Source: Candidatus Desulfofervidaceae bacterium
Lineage (GTDB): Bacteria; Desulfobacterota; Desulfofervidia; Desulfofervidales; Desulfofervidaceae
DNA: 17,200 nt
Assembly: GCA_021160485.1 (NCBI GenBank)
Contig: JAGHCL010000215.1
Location: 1 to 17,200, forward strand
Direction: 5' to 3'
In this document: in pieces, positions 13,753 through 17,200 of the stretch
Layout: each line of letters begins with the position of its first letter
Numbering within the stretch: the stretch's first letter is position 1
The notes under the pieces: generated by a model
Database searches by the model: none
What the model was told of the DNA's origin: nothing
What the model saw: only the letters and a program-made list of their open reading frames with translations
Program-made: the position numbers and the translations under genes

Positions 13753-15588
13753 CTATCCCATCATTTCTTTCAAAAAAGGAGAGGGCCAACCTGCATAAGA
13801 AATAAAAAGTTGTTCTCTGGCCCTGGTAATAGCAACATAACATAGGCGGCGTTCTTCTTCTATATCATGGGCCTTATAATGAGGTAAAAGTTGTAAACTA
13901 CACCCCGCCAAAAACACTACCGGCCATTCCAAACCTTTGGCCTTATGAATAGTAAGCAGGTTTACACGCTGCCCCTTTCTCTTACGGCCTTCTTGCTGGG
14001 CAATTTGTAAATAAGCCAGGAACTTACCTACATCTTTAAAACGCGCTAAACTCATACACAGTTCATCTATCGTCTCTAAGCGGAATTCGTCTGGAGTGCC
14101 TTTTCGGCGCGCGAGATAGGCATCGTAGTTGGTATAACGACGAATTTCCCTCACGATCTGGCCCAGATTATATATCTGTTGTTTATAAATTTCATGCAAC
14201 TTTTTTATCATACCGTAAAATCGCTCAGCCCGTTTTTTTGTGTCAGCTGAGGGATAGTTGGTTAGAGGTAGGCAATGGAAAAGGGGTTTACCGGTTTCTA
14301 TACTCTTTTCTTTTAAAAGGGGGACCAAAAAACCTAGGTCTCGGGGAGGGACATTAAATATTTCCAAGAAGGCTTCATCATTGTTGAAATCAGCTATGAG
14401 TTTCAGATAAGCCGTCATATCTCTCACTTCTTTACGCAAGTAAAACCCCGTGCTACCAATAATCGTATAAGGCACTCCTGTATGGATACAAGCATCTTCC
14501 AAAGGACGGGATTGGTAATTAGTCCGATAAAGAACAGCTATATTTTGAGGTGAAACACCTTTTTTAATAAGTGCCTTGATATGTTTTATTATCTTTAAAG
14601 CCTCTTCTTCCCGATTTAGGGCCGAAATAATTTGAGGTGGTTTCCCTTCTTTATTGGTAGTCCAGATGTTCTTTTCGGTTTTACATTGGCTATGTTGCAT
14701 GAGTCGGTTAGAAAGCATAACGATGTTTCGAGTTGAGCGGTAATTCTGTTCCAATTTGATGGTCTTTGCCTGGGGAAAAAGCTGTTCAAACTGAAGGATA
14801 TACTGCGGTACTGCCCCCCGAAAACGATAAATGGCCTGGGCATCATCTCCCACCACAAAAAGATTATTCTGTGGTGGCACCAATAAGCGCAAAAGTTCAA
14901 ATTGCACTTTATTTACGTCCTGAACTTCATCTACCAGAATGTGGATAAATTTCTGTCTGTATTTTTCTAAAACCTCAGGTCTGTTTTTAAACAATTGCCA
15001 TGTTTGAATCTGTAAGTCGTCAAAGTCAAACACCCCCTCTTCTTTTTTCTTCTCCTCATAAAGGGCATAAATCGCCAGTTTTTCCGCTATGACGGGGCTT
15101 AAACGTGCCTCATTGGCAAAGTCTGCCGGTAGGCGTAAATTGTTTTTGGCCAGACTGATAAACTGACTAGTTTCCTTTAAGGTGAGCTCGGCCTGGTGGG
15201 TCGTCAAACAATGTTTTAGAAGCAAAAGACGTCTTTTTTCTTCTAGTAATTTAAACGCTATCCCTTCAGCCTTTAAAATCTTATAACAAAAGGCATGAAA
15301 GGTATAACACCATAAGTTTTTTGTTTTTTGGGTTCCAATGAGTTGATTTAAACGCTGTTTCATCTCGTTAGCAGCCTTTTTGGTGAAGGTAAGGGCCAAA
15401 ATATGTGTAGGAGCAATGCCTTTGGCCGCAATAAGATAGGCGGTACGATAGGTAAGGGTACGTGTCTTTCCAGAACCGGGTGCAGCGATGACCCGCACAA
15501 TGCCTTCAGCGAGCACGGCCTCTTTCTGGTCAGGATTTAGAGCATCTAATAAATGACTGGAAAATAAAGATTGAGTTTGCATTTGCAT
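13753..15588 (-). CDS. UvrD/Rep-family superfamily 1A DNA helicase, compact form
   Basis: This is a 3'-5' SF1A helicase that translocates on single-stranded DNA with ATP. The 611 residues hold all motifs in order: Q-like NPDQKEAV (18-25), Walker A APGSGKT (36-42), Ia LTFTKKAANEM (66-76), II DEVQD (220-224; most relatives have DEFQD), III VVGDDAQAIYRFRG (245-258), IV EQNYRST (280-286), V LLTIHKAKGLEW (544-555) and VI YVAITRAREQLF (584-595). It ends about 15 residues after motif VI, so it lacks the roughly 100-residue C-terminal tail of PcrA/UvrD. It is therefore a Rep/UvrD-like short helicase, and the exact orthologue cannot be assigned. No purine-rich RBS precedes the ATG at 15588; the upstream bases are pyrimidine-rich. 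The thioesterase gene follows. Confidence 0.9.
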   Translation of the reverse strand: MQMQTQSLFSSHLLDALNPDQKEAVLAEGIVRVIAAPGSGKTRTLTYRTAYLIAAKGIAPTHILALTFTKKAANEMKQRLNQLIGTQKTKNLWCYTFHAFCYKILKAEGIAFKLLEEKRRLLLLKHCLTTHQAELTLKETSQFISLAKNNLRLPADFANEARLSPVIAEKLAIYALYEEKKKEEGVFDFDDLQIQTWQLFKNRPEVLEKYRQKFIHILVDEVQDVNKVQFELLRLLVPPQNNLFVVGDDAQAIYRFRGAVPQYILQFEQLFPQAKTIKLEQNYRSTRNIVMLSNRLMQHSQCKTEKNIWTTNKEGKPPQIISALNREEEALKIIKHIKALIKKGVSPQNIAVLYRTNYQSRPLEDACIHTGVPYTIIGSTGFYLRKEVRDMTAYLKLIADFNNDEAFLEIFNVPPRDLGFLVPLLKEKSIETGKPLFHCLPLTNYPSADTKKRAERFYGMIKKLHEIYKQQIYNLGQIVREIRRYTNYDAYLARRKGTPDEFRLETIDELCMSLARFKDVGKFLAYLQIAQQEGRKRKGQRVNLLTIHKAKGLEWPVVFLAGCSLQLLPHYKAHDIEEERRLCYVAITRAREQLFISYAGWPSPFLKEMMG

Positions 15589-15596
15589 GAAAGGGA

Positions 15597-15625
15597 AAGG
15601 TAAAAGGGTTTGAAAGGTTTGTCAA
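15597..15625 (-). promoter_or_regulatory. Promoter candidate for the helicase, predicting a leaderless message
   Basis: On the minus strand a perfect TTGACA (15625-15620) is followed after 17 bp by TACCTT (15602-15597), a weak -10 with three of six matches. Initiation would be at about 15590-15588, right at the ATG. That agrees with the absence of a Shine-Dalgarno, but the -10 is poor. Confidence 0.35.
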
Positions 15626-15701
15626 GAGAGCCCTGATTTGTGGTTTTGAAATAATCGACAGGTGAAGAAATATTTTTCCCCTGCCCCTAGTGGGAGTTTT
15701 C

Positions 15702-15730
15702 TTGACACAATAAGGGTAAGTGGTTATTTT
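15702..15730 (+). promoter_or_regulatory. Sigma70-like promoter for the dnaJ-type gene and pabB
   Basis: TTGACA (15702-15707) is a perfect -35, and TATTTT (15725-15730) a fair -10, with 17 bp between. The RBS AGAGGAG (15738-15744) comes next, so the 5' leader would be short. I found no CIRCE inverted repeat and no convincing sigma32-type box, so heat-shock control is not indicated by sequence. Confidence 0.6.
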
Positions 15731-15751
15731 AAACCTCAGAGGAGAAATAGT

Positions 15752-16681
15752 ATGCATAAAGATTATTACGAAATTTTAGGCGTCCCTAAAAACGCAACCC
15801 AAGAGGAAATCAAACGGGCTTATCGCCGTTTGGCGTTAAAATATCATCCTGACCGCAATAAAAGCAAGGAAGCAGAGGAAAAATTTAAAGAAATTAACGA
15901 AGCTTATGCTGTTTTAGGCGATCCAGAGAAGAGGCGCCAATATGATGCAATGGGCGCAGCTGGATTTCACCAACGTTACACGACCGAAGATATCTTTCGT
16001 AATTTTGATATTGGGGATTTATTTAAAGACCTGGGTTTTGGAACTGATGATTTGTTTTCTTATCTTTTTGGTCACAAGCCAAGAGGTACCCGGCGAGGAC
16101 CCTTTGGTGCTCACACCGGACCTTTTGCAGGAGGGTATGAACATCCTCGGCGTACCCCTGTAAGAGGACCTGATCTGATTTACGAATTGCCCATTTCCTT
16201 GGAGGAAGCGGCTAAAGGAGGAGAAAAGACAATTGCCTATGAACGTAGTGGCAGACAGGAAAAAATCGTAGTGAAAATTCCTCCAGGGGTAAAAACAGGG
16301 CAGAAATTAAGACTGGCAGGTAAGGGTGAATTTGGCCCAACGGGCTTAGCCGGAGACCTTTACATTAAAATTAGAGTAATGGAACATTCCCTCTTTAAAC
16401 GAGAGGGAGATGATTTATATATAGACCGCACGATTACTTTCTCACAGGCGGCTTTAGGGGCAACTGTCAATGTACCTACCCTGGAAGGTAAAACTTTAGA
16501 AGTAAAAATTCCTCCGGGCACTCAATCTCACACCAAATTGCGGTTGAAGGGTTATGGAATGCCACGATTAAAAGAAGGGGGACGTGGTGACCTTTATGTC
16601 CGTGTTATTGTTCAGGTGCCTAAGTATCTCACCCCCGAACAGCGTAAGTTAATAGAAGAACTGGCCCGGTTAGGTTTGTAG
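15752..16681 (+). CDS. DnaJ-family co-chaperone without zinc fingers (CbpA-like)
   Basis: This type II J-protein stimulates a DnaK ATPase and delivers unfolded clients. The 309 residues contain an N-terminal J-domain (about 4-70) with the essential HPD at 32-34 and the [14 protein letters not shown] helix, a Gly/Phe-rich linker (about 100-135) and the two C-terminal beta-barrel domains with repeated KIPPG motifs (175-179 and 252-256). There are no CxxCxGxG zinc repeats, which separates it from DnaJ proper and points to CbpA or the DnaJ2 group. The ATG at 15752 is preferred over the GTG at 15662, because the promoter and the RBS AGAGGAG lie between them. It has no cbpM or dnaK neighbour. pabB follows after 8 nt, with the RBS GGGGAG right after its stop. 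Confidence 0.95.
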   Translation: MHKDYYEILGVPKNATQEEIKRAYRRLALKYHPDRNKSKEAEEKFKEINEAYAVLGDPEKRRQYDAMGAAGFHQRYTTEDIFRNFDIGDLFKDLGFGTDDLFSYLFGHKPRGTRRGPFGAHTGPFAGGYEHPRRTPVRGPDLIYELPISLEEAAKGGEKTIAYERSGRQEKIVVKIPPGVKTGQKLRLAGKGEFGPTGLAGDLYIKIRVMEHSLFKREGDDLYIDRTITFSQAALGATVNVPTLEGKTLEVKIPPGTQSHTKLRLKGYGMPRLKEGGRGDLYVRVIVQVPKYLTPEQRKLIEELARLGL

Positions 16682-16689
16682 GGGAGTAA

Positions 16690-17200
16690 ATGACTCCCTG
16701 GCAGAAAGTCAGACTTAATTCATCCGGTGTTTTAGTAGATTTCTTCCCATGTGTATCTCACCTTCCAGGAACCATCCTATTAGAAACGCAGCGCCCTTCT
16801 TTTCAAGAAAGATATTCTTACCTGGCCTGGGAACCCGTAGCTGTATTTAAAGCCGATGTTGAAGAAACAAATCCTGAAAGTCTATTTTCTTTTTTAAACC
16901 AACATGCTTCCAGTTTTATTGCCGGATATCTGGGATATGAACTGGGACAGTGGTTTGAAAAATTGCCTCCTGCTGGGGAGAAAGATAGTTTAATTCCTCA
17001 AATCTATCTTGCTGCCTATGATAGTTTTCTACAATATGACCATTTTCAAAAAACATGGTGGATTTGGTTTAAACAGGCTTCCCTCCCCTTATCCATGCCT
17101 TCACCTAATCTTTCTCCTTTCAGGGGACAGTTTTTAGGAAGCAATCAGAGTAAAAAAACATACTTAGAAAAAGTACGTCGGGTATTGGATTATATTGAAA
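16690..17200 (+). CDS. pabB: Anthranilate/para-aminobenzoate synthase component I (PabB-like), 5' part
   Basis: This reading frame is open from the ATG at 16690 to the window edge (170 codons) and is truncated there. It matches the N-terminal half of chorismate-utilising component I: HLPGTILLETQRPSFQERYS (24-43), YLAWEPVAVF (44-53), AGYLGYELGQWFEKLPP (78-94), and the onset of the chorismate-binding domain at GSNQSKKTYLEKV (150-162). That order and the LGYE motif favour PabB, which makes aminodeoxychorismate for folate, over TrpE, though the two cannot be told apart for certain without the rest. A fused PabC lyase domain downstream is possible. The RBS GGGGAG (16681-16686) overlaps the stop of the J-protein gene, so they are probably co-transcribed. 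Confidence 0.85.
   Translation, partial: MTPWQKVRLNSSGVLVDFFPCVSHLPGTILLETQRPSFQERYSYLAWEPVAVFKADVEETNPESLFSFLNQHASSFIAGYLGYELGQWFEKLPPAGEKDSLIPQIYLAAYDSFLQYDHFQKTWWIWFKQASLPLSMPSPNLSPFRGQFLGSNQSKKTYLEKVRRVLDYIE

Noticed and set aside
15640..15700. Heat-shock sigma32 or CIRCE element before the J-protein gene
   Set aside because: TTTGAAA and CCCC words occur but the spacing is wrong for sigma32, and no TTAGCACTC-type inverted repeat is present.
15662..15751. GTG at 15662 as the J-protein start
   Set aside because: The promoter and the strong RBS lie downstream of it, and the J-domain begins directly after ATG 15752.
1..17200. CRISPR array, toxin-antitoxin, phage, integrase or restriction genes
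   Set aside because: No regularly spaced repeats and no such protein motifs were seen in any strand; the window consists of core metabolic and information-processing genes.

Overview
The window reads as an ordinary, gene-dense, rather AT-rich bacterial chromosome segment with mostly core genes, short gaps and several coupled operons. The best clue to lineage is the left edge: the C-terminus of a group 3c (Mvh/Vhu-like) [NiFe] hydrogenase large subunit whose first Ni ligand is encoded by an in-frame UGA, that is a selenocysteine [NiFeSe] hydrogenase. With the neighbouring FrhD-type maturation protease this suggests an anaerobic, hydrogen-metabolising bacterium, most likely a sulfate-reducing or syntrophic Desulfobacterota (deltaproteobacterial) lineage. 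The Bacteria assignment is secure (tRNA with encoded CCA, bL28, Shine-Dalgarno sites, sigma70-like promoters, Dxr/UppS/CdsA); the phylum is inference.

Layout. 2-412: 3' end of the selenocysteine hydrogenase gene, read through UGA 311-313, with a SECIS-like hairpin at 330-346. 420-454: strong hairpin overlapping the ribosome-binding region of the next gene. 466-999: hydrogenase maturation endopeptidase. 1059-1117: tandem promoter candidates. 1127-1202: tRNA-Ala(CGC). 1224-4317, plus strand: hisB, hisA, purM, a DUF523/TudS-like gene and rpmB. 4333-8159, minus strand: proS followed by rel (ATGA overlap). 8160-8472: non-coding tract with short repeats. 8473-9297, minus strand: metallo-beta-lactamase-fold hydrolase. 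9439-13243, plus strand: yjbQ, plsC, uppS, cdsA, dxr. 13275-15588, minus strand: UvrD/Rep-type helicase followed by a hotdog thioesterase. 15752-17200, plus strand: CbpA/DnaJ-type co-chaperone and the start of pabB/trpE-like chorismate-utilising enzyme (runs off the window).

How the genes work together. The protease beside the hydrogenase is the expected partner that trims the C-terminal extension after Ni insertion. The tRNA-headed operon joins two histidine steps with the AIR synthetase step of purine synthesis. ProRS and the (p)ppGpp enzyme are translationally coupled, joining a source of uncharged-tRNA stress with its signal. The yjbQ-plsC-uppS-cdsA-dxr block is an envelope operon: phosphatidate formation, CDP-diacylglycerol, MEP isoprenoid synthesis and the undecaprenyl carrier. 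The most notable observation is the selenocysteine hydrogenase, which a standard gene caller would truncate at residue DP before its active-site ligand. I did not find a convincing novel defence, mobile or CRISPR system.
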